DNA of 64,000 nucleotides. Source: Mastigias papua (Eukaryota; Cnidaria; Scyphozoa; Rhizostomeae; Mastigiidae). The notes under the pieces were generated by a model, which was given only the letters and a program-made list of their open reading frames with translations, searched no databases and had not been told where the DNA came from. Below, piece by piece: positions 21,932 to 33,105 of the stretch. Each line of letters begins with the position of its first letter. Positions within the stretch are counted from its first letter, which is position 1. Position numbers and translations under genes: made by a program. The stretch is taken from positions 12,978,359 to 13,042,358 of the forward strand of contig OZ025268.1 of NCBI GenBank assembly GCA_964019165.1, in the 5' to 3' direction.

Positions 21932-23043
21932 GCCTCTGGGCAGAGACTAGTTACGGTACAAATCTTCAGTACGATCAATTTAAAAAAAACAAAAACAAAA
22001 AAAAAAATAAACAACACACCAAGCAAGTTCTAAAAAAAAAAAAAAAAAAAAAACGATTCAACAACATGACCATGAAGAACGTATCAATAATACTCTCTTA
22101 TCTCAAGGTTTAGTTCTATCATCCATTCTTAAGTTTCCATGTAATAAAACTAACAGCCTCTGGTCAACCGTTCAGCAAAGTTTGCCAAGAAACATATTCA
22201 ACTTTTCTATAAAATACTTAAATAACACTCTCCCCACTCGTAAAAATCTCTGCAAATGGTCAATTTCTCAATCGTCTTCATGCTCTTTCTGCCTTCAGTC
22301 AGAGACTCTACAGCACGTAGTATCTAGTTGTTCTTCATATCTCGATGAGGGTAGATATACTTGGCGCCACAACTCTGTTCTTCTCTTTCTCGCTAACACA
22401 TTCTCCTCGTTCAAACAATGCACAGTTTACGCTGATTTACCTTCCTTTTTGTCCCCAAGCCTGATTACTGGTGAATCTCTTCGTTCTGATCTTCTATTAC
22501 TTACAAAAGACAAATTGCTCTACATTCTTGAACTCACAATAGGGTTTGAAACTAATATACAAAATAATAGTAATCGTAAGGCTGCCAAATATAGCTCACT
22601 GCTTAGTGAACTCTCTCCTTCTTATAGTAAAGTTATATTTGTCAATCTATCTATGGGTGCTATTGGAACTATGGGTTCTTCTTGTACTTCTTTCTTCTCC
22701 TTACTCAATGAACTGAGTTTTGACAAGACCATCCAAAAACGAGTCATTATGAAAGCTATGACCATCTCAATAAGATCAAGCTACTTCATCTTTTGCCAAA
22801 GAAATAAACCTTGGACTAATCCAGACCTCTTATCCATCTAATTTTGATCTTTTTCTGGAACATCTAACAGGTTTTTGCTGTTATTTACTTGTTATCTTTT
22901 TTTTTCTTTTGTTATACATGTTAATTTCATAAATGTACTATGTATTCTCTACAAGCAAGCCAATTATACACTGCCAAAATTTTTTGAGAGGTGTATTATT
23001 GTAAGTAGTTTTATGTATTCAATATGAAGTTTCAAAAAAAATG
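21932..23043 (+). mobile_element. 5'-truncated H-type element (copy H-2)
   Basis: About 1.1 kb of the 3' part of an H-type element begins directly at (ATT)n and runs through its 3' UTR (AAGCCAATTATACACTGCC, then ..ATGAAGTTTCAAAAAAAATG) to the next ATT run. Such 5' truncation is typical of incomplete target-primed reverse transcription. Confidence 0.82.
21940..22841 (+). pseudogene. Truncated H-type protein, endonuclease end only
   Basis: The readable part (22182-22841, ending in PDLLSI and TAA) includes LPRNIFNFSIKYLNNTL, the knuckle CSFCLQSETLQHVVSSC and the endonuclease region with RSDLLLLT..YILELTIGFE, in which the usual P of R-P-D is S. Upstream, 21970-22055 is swollen by several A runs that replace coding sequence and add a stop. 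No RT remains. Confidence 0.82.
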
Positions 23044-23054
23044 ATTATTATTAT
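23044..23054 (+). repeat. Short (ATT)n, element junction
   Basis: Three to four ATT units between the 3' end of copy H-2 and the 5' end of copy H-3, in head-to-tail order. Confidence 0.75.
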
Positions 23055-26000
23055 CGACATCGAGTTGCAGGGATAGGACGCTCTGTGCACATGTCTACAG
23101 GTTCATCGACCACTCTTTATACTATCGTTATAGACTTGTTATTTATCGTTTAACATTTGTTCAAAGTAGATACTGGAGAATGATTCGATCACCGTTCATA
23201 GTTTTTCTACTGATTTGTACAGTGTGCTCATCTTGTGGCAAAGATTTCGTGTCCTTAGGCCGCCATGCCTGGCGCTGTAAAAGACGCGTTACCTTGGAAA
23301 GTGATGCTAGCAACCGGAAATCTATTACAGAGGAGCTACCATCTGAATTGAGGCATCCTGTTAATACTAACAAGTCTATTAAATGCTGTTGCGGTAAAGA
23401 TTGTAAAGGAATCAGGGGTCTGAAGATGCATCAGAGAAATTGCAGAGTCATGCAAGGACTTGACGATGAGCTTTGTGAACAACGTCAAGAGGATATTGAA
23501 AACTCTACTCGGAATACCAGTAGTTTTGGGGAAGATATGGAGAACAATGTTGCGGATGCTACTCAAATTTCAGGCGATTTTTCGATATTAAAACGTGGAA
23601 TTAAACTTCCAAAATCTCACCATGAATGGTCTACGGCTAACGATCATTTCAAAGCTGCGTTTTCAAATGCACCAATCACAGCGTCGGATATTGATTCAAA
23701 CATAAAAACAATGAACGATATTATATACACATATTTTGTTGACAACTGTGGAAATGTAAACTCACCTTGTGACCGAAATGATCGCCTTTTAGATAAATAC
23801 AGGGGAGTGTCTGTTAAGGATCTAAAGAAAATGCTCAGGCAACTGAAACTTGACAACGCCGACATTAGTGAAATAAGGCTCCTTTCCAAACACTTGCGTA
23901 ACAAGTTAAACCAGAGAAATGACAACATCACCTTTTCGTCAGAAGCAATCGACCATGACAAATACATTGACAGAAACCTCTGCAAGTATGTTAACACCGT
24001 TCTCAATAAGAGTACAGCTATTCTCCCTTCTTTCAACGAGGTAGGCTGTTTTGCGTTTTTCTCTAAATCATTTTCTGCTCTGAAACCTAACAAGTGCTTT
24101 ACAATTCCAAACTGGATTCCTAAATTTGCTGACCCGAAAGTTCCTTTCAATCTAAATCCTCCAACATATCAGCAAATAACAAATATAATTCGTAAAATGG
24201 AAGCTTCAGGATCTCCTTGCCCACTGGATCAAATCTCTATAATCTGTTTTATACGATGCCCTTACCTACGGTCATATCTTTCCGAAATAATTCAGACTGT
24301 TTGGATCTCTAGTATAGTGCCCACGGAATGGAAGAAAGCAGCAACAATTCTCATCCATAAAAAGGGGGATTCTAATGATCCTTCAAGTTTTCGTCCCATA
24401 ACTCTTGAATCGGTTCCTTTGAAAATATTCACCTCTTGCCTTCGGAATTCTATTTATGCGTTTCTCTGTGAAATCAGTTATGTTGAGCAAAGTATTCAAA
24501 AAGGGTTCACCCCTAAAATATCTGGCACTCTAGAACACACAGCTCAGATGTCACACGTTATCAACAAAGCGAGGATAAAACAACGTTCACTTGTTATTAC
24601 ATTGCTTGACCTCAAAAATGCTTTTGGGGAGGTACACCATAACTTGATCCATGAGGTGTTGAGTTACCATCATATCCCAGACCACATCAGGTTTCTTATA
24701 AGGAGTCTTTACACTGGCTTTGAAACGTCTATATTAACATCGGAATATAACACTCCGTTTATCACAGTGCATCGTGGAGTTTTACAGGGTGATTGCCTGA
24801 GTCCTCTGATCTTTAATATGTGCTTTAATACGTTCATTCAGCACATAAAAGGTGATCAGTATCGTCAATGTGGATTCCATATCAATAATAATCATATCTC
24901 TTCTTTAAACCCTGTTCATTAGTTTCAGTTTGCGGACGATGCAGCTGTTATAACTGGTCAAGAGTCCGAGAACCAAATTCTACTAAATCGCTTTTCTATC
25001 TGGTGCAACTGGGCTGATATGATCATCAGGGTCGACAAGTGCATTACATTTGGTATCAAAAAGTCATCAACTAAATCTGTTCAATTTCAACCATCACTCT
25101 TAATCAACAGCAATCTTGTTCCTCAGGTGAAAGTAGGCGACTCATTTCGATATTTAGGGAGATACTTTGATTTTGGTATGTCCAACGATGTTCACAAAAA
25201 AGAGCTGATAGCAATACTCACTGATAGCTTGTCGCAAATAGATCGTCTACCGCTACATCCTAAGAACAAGTTAAAATTGTACAATCAATACCTTCTATCT
25301 AAGATCTCATGGCATTTAACAGTTGCTGATATTTCTGCTACCTGGATTAAGGAGGAATTAGATTCAGTAGCTGCAAAATACATTCGCAAATGGCTTGATC
25401 TACCAATTTGTGCCACCCTCAGTAGCACTTTTCTTCCCTGTAATAAGTTTGGTTTGAATATTTGTCCTCCATCTGTTAAGTTCTCTGAGTGTCAAACTGT
25501 TTTACGTATTGCTTTAAAGTCATCGCCAAATGCAGACATTAGAGGTCTTTGGAAGGATACTAGCAATGGTCCGAATTTGCAGTATGATGCATATCGCAAT
25601 ACAAAAGATGTTCTGAAGTCTTTCCGTTGTAAACAGGAGAAGCTAAACGACCATCTTGTATCACAAGGCTCTTTCTTCTCTGCACTTAAATCGCAAGCAC
25701 TTCCTAAACTTAATTCCATGTGGTCTTCTGCTCAAGGACACTTGCCCAAGAATATTTTTAATTTTACGATCAAATACATGAATAATACCCTCCCGACTAA
25801 GATAAACCTCTGCAAATGGGGGCTTTCTTCTACTTCCGATTATTCCTTTTGTCTAAAGCCAGAATCTCTTCTTCACGTTGTAGCTGGATGCTCCATATAT
25901 CTTAATGACGGCCGCTTCACTTGGCGTCACAACTCAATGCTTCAGTTTATCACAAACTCCTTTAAATCAGTCCCTGATTCAGTTCTTTTTGTGGATCTCC

Positions 26001-26570
26001 CTGGCTTTATTACCCCTTCAGTACTTTCTGGGTATTCTCTTCGTCCTGATCTTCTCCTCACTATCTCTAAAAAATGCCTCTATATTCTGGAATTGACTGT
26101 TGGATTTGAAACTAATCTGTTGACCAATGCTGTACGTAAAGCCAAAAAGTATGAAGATTTGATAAGACTCCAACAACATCAGTTTGATAGTGTTAAGTTT
26201 ATCAGTCTGTCTATTAGTACTTTAGGAGTCTTCTCTCTTCAGTCTAATGACTTTCTTATCATGCTCAAAGAGATTGGTTTTGACGACAAACATATAAACT
26301 ATATTACAAGGACATTAACAGGCATTGTCATACGATCTACATACTACGTGTTTTGCAATCGAGGTAAAGAATGGGAAAGTCCAGAGCTTCTATTTATTTA
26401 ATTAAGCTATATTATTGCTGCTTAGAGATATTGTTGTTGTTGTTGTTGTTTTCATGTTTTTTTTTATAATTTCTTACATTATAACGATAGTATTGACCAA
26501 TTGTAAACTACCTGGACATAGTGAGGTTTATGATTGTATGTAGAGAATTTGAAAATGACATGAAATTTCC
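23055..26570 (+). mobile_element. H-type non-LTR retrotransposon, full length, one stop codon (copy H-3)
   Basis: A full-length plus-strand copy. The 5' UTR starts GACATCGAG after the ATT repeat and the 3' UTR ends ..TTTCCATT at 26571. Its protein is clearly divergent from copy H-1, so the two are separate lineages rather than a recent duplication. Confidence 0.85.
23180..26401 (+). pseudogene. H-type RT/endonuclease protein with a single nonsense codon
   Basis: One continuous frame of 1,073 codons, interrupted only by TAG at 24920-24922. Copy H-1 has TGG (W of HWFQFADD) at this position, so one G to A change explains it. The stop falls three codons before the FADD catalytic motif, so a prematurely ended product has no active site. 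Both zinc fingers (CSSCGKDF..GRHAWRC and CCCGKDCKGIRGLKMHQRNC), LLDLKNAFGEVHH, GVLQGDCLSP, the knuckle CLKPESLLHVVAGC and the endonuclease RPDLLLTI..YILELTVGFE are present. The hydrophobic N-terminus is kept in character but not in sequence. Confidence 0.88.
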
Positions 26571-26586
26571 ATTATTATTATTATTA
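26571..26586 (+). repeat. (ATT)n microsatellite at the end of the left array
   Basis: About five units directly after the 3' UTR of copy H-3. To the right the sequence is not a non-LTR element. Confidence 0.85.
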
Positions 26587-27214
26587 AAAAGCCACCTTGA
26601 GGTACAGCTCTGTATTTTGTTTGTAGATCAACTTTTAGTTCACGCCCTTGGCCACACCCAAAGCATGTCCATAATTTCTGTTTTTATTCACAACGAGCTC
26701 TTGTCAAATATTTTATTAATTATTGTTAAATTTTGAATTAATAGCGTGCATCCAGAACATGTTTAGAGCGCATTGGCAGAAATTGCTATCCAAACTATCG
26801 TCCAAAGCCACGCCCATAACTTCCTATTCCAGCCAGTGATGCCCGTTTGCCAAAGATTCTCGAAATCAGCATGACATTTTGTGCTAGACAAAATAGTCAG
26901 GCAAAGTTCCCGATTGCGTTACTCCCTGCGTTCTCTCAGCCTGGTCTAATGCGCCTTTGTTCAGAAAGACTAAGGAAAACTACGGTAAATATCTTAGTTG
27001 TAAGTTCTACTTTTATGACAAGCTTGTCACTTAGAACAATGTAAAATATTATTCTTTTTGCCAACAAGATTGCTAACATGACTACTGATATATAAGAATG
27101 TCATTGAAATATTAAAATTGAATAATAGTAGGAAATATATTAGTTTATGCTGCCACAAATGTAATCAAATTTTTTGTTGCTTTTTTACAAGGTCAACTGC
27201 ATTCATCAAGTTCT
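26587..27214. other. No gene recognised
   Basis: About 630 bp of AT-rich sequence with no convincing reading frame, repeat or TIR. It contains two GCCACGCCC-like boxes (near 26655 and 26810) that may be remnants of an older repeat. Confidence 0.5.
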
Positions 27215-27301
27215 ATGTCAATGGGTAATTGGCTTATTCTAATTTTTGGAAGCCTTTTCTTCTTTAGTGGGAGTCCTTTCAGTTGTGGTACTAAACTCTT
27301 A
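27215..27301 (-). pseudogene. C-terminal BESS-like end of the split MADF/BESS gene
   Basis: On the minus strand, leftward from 27301, the sequence reads KSLVPQLKGLPLKKKRLPK, a BESS-like motif. It joins in frame to 33323-33375 (ending EDMLFC) once the Harbinger element and one TTA copy are removed. It is therefore the C-terminal exon portion of the gene described at 33323-34385. Confidence 0.6.
27299..27301. repeat. TTA target-site duplication, left
   Basis: TTA immediately left of the AGCCCCGT terminus, matched by TTA at 33323-33325. A 3-bp TWA duplication is the PIF/Harbinger hallmark. Confidence 0.75.
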
Positions 27302-27623
27302 AGCCCCGTCTAAACGATCCAACATTTCACCCAACATTGATGTTGAGCTTACCCAACATTGGAATTTCTGATGTTGGGGGAAATTCGCTCAGGATCGACA
27401 ACGACAGCAAACAGTCCTTTTGTTTTCAAATGTTGGATGAAATTTTGGGTCATTTGAGCACTGCAGCCAACATTTTTGGCGTTGTGCATGCGTATTCCAA
27501 TATTCAAAACCGCGCACCATTTGCTTCCACTTAAATCTATATATCGCATCGCAGCAGGTTAAGTCTACATTTCGCTAAATCAAACTGGTTTTTTGGGATC
27601 AATTGCAGTTGCTGCTTCCTGTA

Positions 27624-27787
27624 ATGCAGCCGGGTAAGAGTAGCGGCAGTTTGCAGCCATCTAAATCCCAGGACAGCCCTGAATTTATGGAGGAAAGCCA
27701 AGATGAGGTGGCCATTGCATCGGGGAAGTCAAGAGCAAAATCATCTCAGCATGGAAAAGACCTGGAAAAGACAAACAGTATCTGCAT
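27624..27787 (+). pseudogene. Possible Harbinger-1 accessory-protein 5' part
   Basis: An ATG at 27624 opens a hydrophilic, S/K/E-rich frame (MQPGKSSGSLQPSKSQ) running into the hAT target site. Its place opposite the transposase fits the second gene of Harbinger elements. No domain is visible, so the assignment rests on position. Confidence 0.3.
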
Positions 27788-28259
27788 CAGGGTTGCCAAT
27801 TTGGCAATTTAGTTGCCAGATTTGACAATTTTGGCACTTTTCTGTGCCTGCTGGCAACCAACAATCGAGATTTGGCAACTCTCTAAATGTTGGCAACTTC
27901 GTGGCACTAAGACACTTTGCGGATAAAATCCTCTTAACGTTGCTGTATCTAAAAGATTGGCCGTATTCCTTAACTTTTGTGTTATGTCTCTAGTGCATTG
28001 ACCCTTTCCAGACATTATCTTGCGTGAGGGGACCAAATGGCAGGGCATATTTACATGTTGGCTTTTCTCTTGCTATGCAACACTATCTGATTGGGTGGTA
28101 TCAAGTCTAAGTATTCTTGATACTTAATGCTGATTGGGTTTTATTGTCGAACTTCCTCTTTAATCTAACGTGTTATGACTGTCCGAAGATCAGCTTTTAG
28201 CATAGTATCAAATCGCAATAATATTCGCTACTGATTTCATTTTAAGTCCTTTAAAGCAT

Positions 28260-29230
28260 GAAAAATGAGTTTAGGTAAGTCACAGAAAGGCAAGATATGG
28301 AAAGGAGTATATGACAATGTTAGGAGATTCAAACCAGAATGGCAGAGAACATTCCTTTGGGTTAAAAGGCTCTTGATGGCTCAGAAAATGCGTAGTACAC
28401 CATTTGTAGAATCAATTCACAGCCGCGACTACCAAACTTGAAAAAACACCAGGAGACTGCAAAGCATGCTAAGCTCACAATGACTGTGGCTTCAAATTGA
28501 AGAATGCCTGGGAGTGAACGAGATGATGACATCATGAAAACCATAGAAATACAGTTGGCCGTATCTATAGCATGTCATTCCACTGTGTTGGTAGTTGATC
28601 ACCTTGGCGAACTAATTGTTCGCCATGGCTCTGGCAGCAAATTGGCAAAAGTGAGACTTCACCAAACAAAATGTACTAGCATTATTACAGATGTTATCTC
28701 ACAAGCCTTCTACGAAGAGGTATGCCAAGACATGAATGAGAAGAAGTTCTGTATATTGCTAGACGGTCTACAGATATTGCCAGTAAGAAGCTGTTATGTT
28801 TGGCTGTAAGGTACTGCAGCAAAAGTAAATAGTTCATTGTGACAGCACTCCTTGGTCTAATTGATGTCATAGACACTACGGGAAAGGATCTCTGCAGCCC
28901 TGAAAGAATATCTTCAGAATTTGAATCTAAAGCTGGAAGATTGTGTAGGCTATGCAGGGGATGGGTAGCTAACATGGTTTGTCAAACTCCATATGGTCGA
29001 AGATAGTTATGGAAGCCCCGAATGGCACTCAAATGAAATGCATTTGCCATTCCTTGGCTTTGTATATCAAGCATGCCTTCGAGTTAATGCCATCATAACT
29101 AGGGTTCTTGTTAAAGAGCATTCCCAACTGGTTTTCCAAAAGCACCCTATGAAGAGATACCTGCAAGAAACCCTTTCAACTTCTCAGTTCAGAGACAGAA
29201 AGCTCTACTTTGCCAAGCCCATTCCATACC
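28260..29230 (+). pseudogene. Decayed hAT-type transposase
   Basis: Fragments in all three plus frames follow the order of hAT-like transposases. First comes a remnant near 28385-28470. Next is QLAVSIACHSTVLVVDHL..HQTKCTSIITDV..KKFCILLDG (28504-28800), containing the D of the catalytic core. Then LCLAVRYCS and, in another frame, LEDCVGYAGDG and HGLSNSIWSKIVMEAPNG followed by KCICHSLAL. Several stops and at least two frameshifts rule out function. The C-terminal dimerisation region is missing, cut off near the Penelope-like insertion. Confidence 0.7.
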
Positions 29231-29384
29231 TACACTCTAAAAAAGCTTTTACCTCTGTTCTACTATGCTTTTTACATTATTTCTTATATTCCAGTTCGTT
29301 TTATGAATCTACAAGAGTTGTCTTTAGAATTTTAATCTTAAAGTCAGATATAATACGAAGAAAAACAACTATATTTCTAATTTT

Positions 29385-29423
29385 GCAAGGCATGTTTCGG
29401 ATTCATCGTCCATCTTCAGTTGC
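29385..29423 (-). ncRNA. Hammerhead-like ribozyme motif of PLE-1
   Basis: The minus strand has GCAA, CTGAAGA, a short helix II (GGA..TCC), GAAAC, ATG, then TTGC pairing with GCAA. CUGANGA..GAAA is the hammerhead core, and Penelope-like elements are known to carry minimal hammerheads with a very short helix III. At the expected GUH cleavage site this copy reads GCC, so it may be inactive. Confidence 0.5.
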
Positions 29424-29644
29424 TAAATCTAAATTGAAATCATTAGAACACATATATGTATATACATTCGATAAAAGAACGAAAAACGTTATGAAGGAAA
29501 AAAAACCAAGGGGGAATTAGCAACTTAATGAGATATCAAAGTGCTGAACCTGTTTATTTAAAATGGGCGTCTCCCATGAAATGTGCAAAGCCTCTTTGAT
29601 TTTGAGCTGATAATAGGTTCTTGCTGTATCTATAACCGTGAAAC

Positions 29645-29650
29645 AATTGT
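29645..29650. repeat. AATTGT direct repeat beside the BEL/Pao LTR
   Basis: Repeated at 30461-30466. Deleting one copy and the material between restores the Penelope-like reading frame (SDNCFTVIDTA), so the hexamer is the original target sequence. Confidence 0.6.
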
Positions 29651-30285
29651 TGTAGTACACAACCAGACTACTTATAGATAGAACGCATTTAGTCAAAAAC
29701 GTTATCCAGCAGAAACGCAAAGCAGAGACATCAGCTGTTTGGGCTGCTGCGATAATATCAGTAATGATGTTTCACTATGAAAGAAATTATATTAGCTAAT
29801 AAAGCAACTATTACTTAAGTAGACAAACATCTTAAACATCGGCCTAAATATTACGAGTAACGTAGCATAGTGATTATAATCTCGATTGAAAAGAAAAGTA
29901 ATAAACAGAAATGACATAGTATAAGAGCAAATAACGAAGATGATATAACTTACAATCTATATGTCCTCGTAGCCACGAAGCCTGCGTGTACCTGTACGAA
30001 TATACGATGACCTATGTCAACAGCATTAAACTGTAGGCCAAACTCAAAGCGTATATATAGCCAGCAACTAAATCACCTTCTCTCAAATTTTGTCAGCGTT
30101 AAGCCCGCGTGTATGCCAGAAAACGACCTAACAGAGACTTTATAGCTACGAGCCAGCATAATAGCATGAAAGCGGGAAAGCATTTCTATTGTATAAAGGT
30201 TCAAAAATTAGAAGTCCAAGTCAACGACAGGTCAACAATTCATCTTAGTAATAGCTAAAAGGATCTCCCATATTATCACCCTACA
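29651..30285 (-). repeat. BEL/Pao long terminal repeat
   Basis: 635 bp with perfect 5-bp terminal inverted repeats (TGTAG..CTACA), directly preceded on the minus strand by a purine tract GGGGCCGGGAA. The tract sits beside a pol remnant, as expected for a polypurine tract and 3' LTR. No second LTR is in the window. Confidence 0.72.
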
Positions 30286-30343
30286 TTCCCGGCCCCAAAA
30301 CAGGCAACTGTAGCTTGACTGTCTCTTCTTATAAACAATCTCT

Positions 30344-30460
30344 TCACATATTTTGACCTTCCAAAAGACAAAGCTTCTCCACTGGTCTAACTATTTCTCC
30401 ACTAGCTGTCTTCAGTCTTACAGATCGACTCAACCCATCTCTTCCAGCATGTAAGTCTGT
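30344..30460 (-). pseudogene. BEL/Pao pol C-terminal remnant
   Basis: The last 38 codons of a pol polyprotein: VTITDLHAGRDGLSRSVRLK followed by VRPVEKLCLLEG and a stop. The pattern (DGLxRSVRLKTxxGExxRPVxKLxLLE) is the integrase C-terminal end common in BEL/Pao elements. Everything upstream is lost; the remnant begins at AATTGT shared with the target. Confidence 0.65.
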
Positions 30461-31454
30461 AATTGTCACTGCAAGATTTCTTACATTTGTCAGAACTCCT
30501 AAGATGTTTAAAGATGGAGTTTTTGTCAGTATATAAGTGCTCACGCACTCGAGTGGACAAATGTCGGCTTTTCTCGCCAACATACACGGAATCACATCCC
30601 GCACAATTAAACTTATAAACCACATTAGAGCAGAGCGTTTTGGGTACAGAATCTTTAACATCAATTAAGTTTAAAGAAGAAAATACCAGTTTTATTTTAA
30701 GATCTTTACAATATCGTTTAACTAAAGTTTGTTGCTTATGCTTGGTAAAATTAGACCAGGGTAGATATGGCAAATTGAAATAAAGAGTGCAAGGACCAAC
30801 AGGGGGTGCAGAAACAGGAGAAAGAGCAGTAGACTTATTAATGTTATCAAGATACCCGTTTACTACTTTCTGTATTAATCTGTCAGGAAATTGATTCTTT
30901 CTAAGCATGAAAGAGAGCTTCTTAACATCCTCATTGAAACCCAGAAGAGTGTTGTTAAGTTTATAAGCTCTATCCAGCAGTGATTGGACAAGGCCAAGCT
31001 TATACGAAAAGGAGGTAAAACTAAAAAAATCACTAAACAAGCCAGTAAACGTCTTTTTACGATATACCAAGGTTATGAGATTAGAAGGAGCATTATTGTT
31101 GATGAGGACATCAAGAAAGGCCAAAGTATTATTACTTTCTTTTTCCATGGTGAACTTAATGTTATCATGTTGTGAATTAAGAAAGTCAAAGTCAAAAGAC
31201 GCATCATGCTCATTGTTGAAAAGATAGAAAGTGTCATCAACATATCTACAGTAGAATTGGATAGAAGGACCTTTGTATTTACTAAGCCATGAATGCTCAT
31301 GATGCCCTAAGAAAAGATTAGCTAAGTCAGGAGCAAGTGGAGATCCCATAGCAACTCCATCTGTTTTGTCAAACACTTTATTCTATTCCACTTTATTCCA
31401 TCTATCCTCAGGCTAGAGTTTGCAACTTCAGTGAAATTCTATTTGGCAACCCTG

Positions 31455-31757
31455 ATCTGCTTTCTACTTGCATCATGGTTTTGGAAAGCCCACAGCTTCC
31501 TCAACAATGTCATTTTTCAAAATATTTCTCGGAGAAACTTCAATAATTTGATTGAAGGACAAGATCTATTGCAGAAAAGCTTATCAGTGACATCGTTTTT
31601 GACTTGGAAATCAATGGTGCATTTCCACAATATAACGAACCTGCACAGGGAAGTTCAAATCTCTCTGATCATAGTAACACTGGTTATGGTAGCCAGGAAA
31701 TTTATGCTGGTAATCCAAATTATAGCAATGGACAATACAATTACTTGACATGACTTA
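31455..31757 (+). pseudogene. Possible Harbinger-1 accessory-protein 3' part
   Basis: Right of the hAT element the plus strand reads HFSKYFSEKLQ and RSIAEKLISDIVFDLEINGA, then a polar NYSNGQYNYLT tail with stop, interrupted by two stops. The first part vaguely resembles the BESS-like end of Harbinger accessory proteins. Together with 27624-27787 it would be one gene split by the hAT insertion. Weakly supported. Confidence 0.35.
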
Positions 31758-31983
31758 AACAGTAAATTGCAACTACTTTTGTTAAGAAAACTCAATTTTT
31801 TTAATTAGAATCAATAAAGAAGTGTGTCTAATATATACATTACATTACAACACTTGGTTTTATCAATATCATTAGATTTTGTCCCACTGCCAGTCTAGAG
31901 CCCCTTCACTACAAAAGTAATTCTTAAATGCCTCTTTCACTTCTTTTGCGCCTGTAGTTGATTATGACCCATGCCAGGCACTT

Positions 31984-33105
31984 CTAGAGGGTATAGAGAG
32001 CTCTCTTGTGCATTTCTGCGCCAATCACTAGGAACAACACATCCAGAACTAATGGACTTGTCATCCAGACCAACTGGGCAGCAAACTTCTTTAGATGCAC
32101 TTGCCTAAGAAAATTGTGCAGGCATAGAGTGGCAAGTGCTAGGGTCTCAATAGTTTCTGGTGGCAGCAGGAGCACAGACTGAAACACACGCCACCTATTT
32201 GCAATTATCCCAACTGGTTCTATGAAATGCGCCTAGCACGGCTATGTCTGTAATTATATATTCTTCGTTCATCATCTAAGCCAGATTGTGGATAAGGTTT
32301 CATCATATATGATTTTAATGCAAATGCATCGTTACCAACATATACATATGGAAGTCTTTCATTTCCTCTGGGAAGGGAGGATGGCTCTGGCAAGCAGATA
32401 GTTCCATCATCAATAGCTTTAGCTAATCCACATTTTCTCCACACACCACCACCTGCCATTGGTACCTACGTCTGCATTTAAGCACTCATAATCGGGGCCA
32501 GTAATGGCCATCAAGATGGTGGAGTGTGTGATTGTAGTTAAAATATTTTGAGCCAGATCCAGCAGGACGCTGCATCACAAGGTGCTTGACATTAATGGCT
32601 CCAATGCAGTTGGGATATTGCCAACGTTCTCCAAACTTAGTTGCTATTCTCAACCAGTCCTGGTTGTAGAAGGCATTTTCAGGTAAGATGTTGCATATTT
32701 CTGACAATGCCTTTGCCTGCTTCTCTCACAATGCATGAAATAGCAGCGACAGAAATTCCAAATTGAAAAGCAAGAGAACGATATGTCTCTTCAGTTGCTA
32801 AGAACGTTATCATTAGCTTTTGGTGCGATCATAGGATTACCTTCATTGATCTGCTTCGGAGTTATATCCTTTTCAATGAGTTTGAGAATTGCGAGGAAAT
32901 CTTCATATGTCATTCGTATCATTTCTTTTTAATTCGCAGTATCATCAATCATTAATTCACCAGCAATGCAAAACCATCTTTCTTCGCTTCGTCTAATCCA
33001 CTGCCTCGTTCTTCCTCTTTTCCTTTTCCTTCCTCTTGCTTCATCTCCTTCTTCCACATGTAAATACACTGTCAATGCTGCTACAACTCTCCTCCTAGTA
33101 ACTTC
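31984..33105 (-). pseudogene. PIF/Harbinger transposase, decayed (Harbinger-1)
   Basis: The N-terminal part (near 33080-32830, two frames) reads RGRTRQWIRRSEERWFCIAG then MTYEDFLAILKLIEKDITPK. The core (32486-32707) has WLRIATKFGERWQYPNCIGA followed by INVKHLVMQRPAGSGSKYFN, the DDE_4 block in which the canonical first catalytic D (GAIDGKH) reads N. Then PYVYVGNDAFALKSYMMKPY and IYNYRHSRARR (32220-32459), and FQSVLLLPPETIETLALATL plus CLHNFLR (31984-32187). Multiple stops and frameshifts, so not functional. Confidence 0.8.

Larger units (their letters stand above)
29517..31376 (-). pseudogene. Penelope-like RT and GIY-YIG endonuclease, truncated and interrupted
   Basis: From the truncated start the frame reads DGVAMGSPLAPDLANLF (RT motif 4), YVDDTFYLF (catalytic YVDD), a long C-terminal RT/linker, then CAGCDSVYVGEKSRHLSTRV, the GIY-YIG signature of Penelope-like endonucleases, and KHLRSSDKCKK. 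After the BEL/Pao insertion the frame resumes in 29517-29650 with CFTVIDTA..YQLKIKEALHISWETP, matching the end of PLE-2. The N-terminal half of the RT is missing. Confidence 0.82.
29340..31385 (-). mobile_element. 5'-truncated Penelope-like element (PLE-1)
   Basis: A minus-strand PLE inserted into the hAT element. It begins inside the RT near 31385 and ends with a hammerhead-like motif (29385-29423) and a short tail; the exact 3' limit is unclear. A BEL/Pao remnant interrupts its GIY-YIG region at 29651-30460. Confidence 0.8.
27788..31454 (+). mobile_element. hAT-superfamily DNA transposon
   Basis: Termini are CAGGGTTGCCAA at 27788 and its complement TTGGCAACCCTG ending at 31454. They are flanked by 8-bp direct repeats ATCTGCAT (27780-27787) and ATCTGCTT (31455-31462), 7 of 8 matching. 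An 8-bp duplication and a CAGGG start are hAT features, and a hAT transposase remnant lies inside. About 2 kb of its length is the Penelope-like insertion. Confidence 0.85.

Noticed and set aside
26587..27214. SINE or tRNA-derived element
   Set aside because: No A/B box pair, no poly-A or simple-repeat tail and no second copy in the window.
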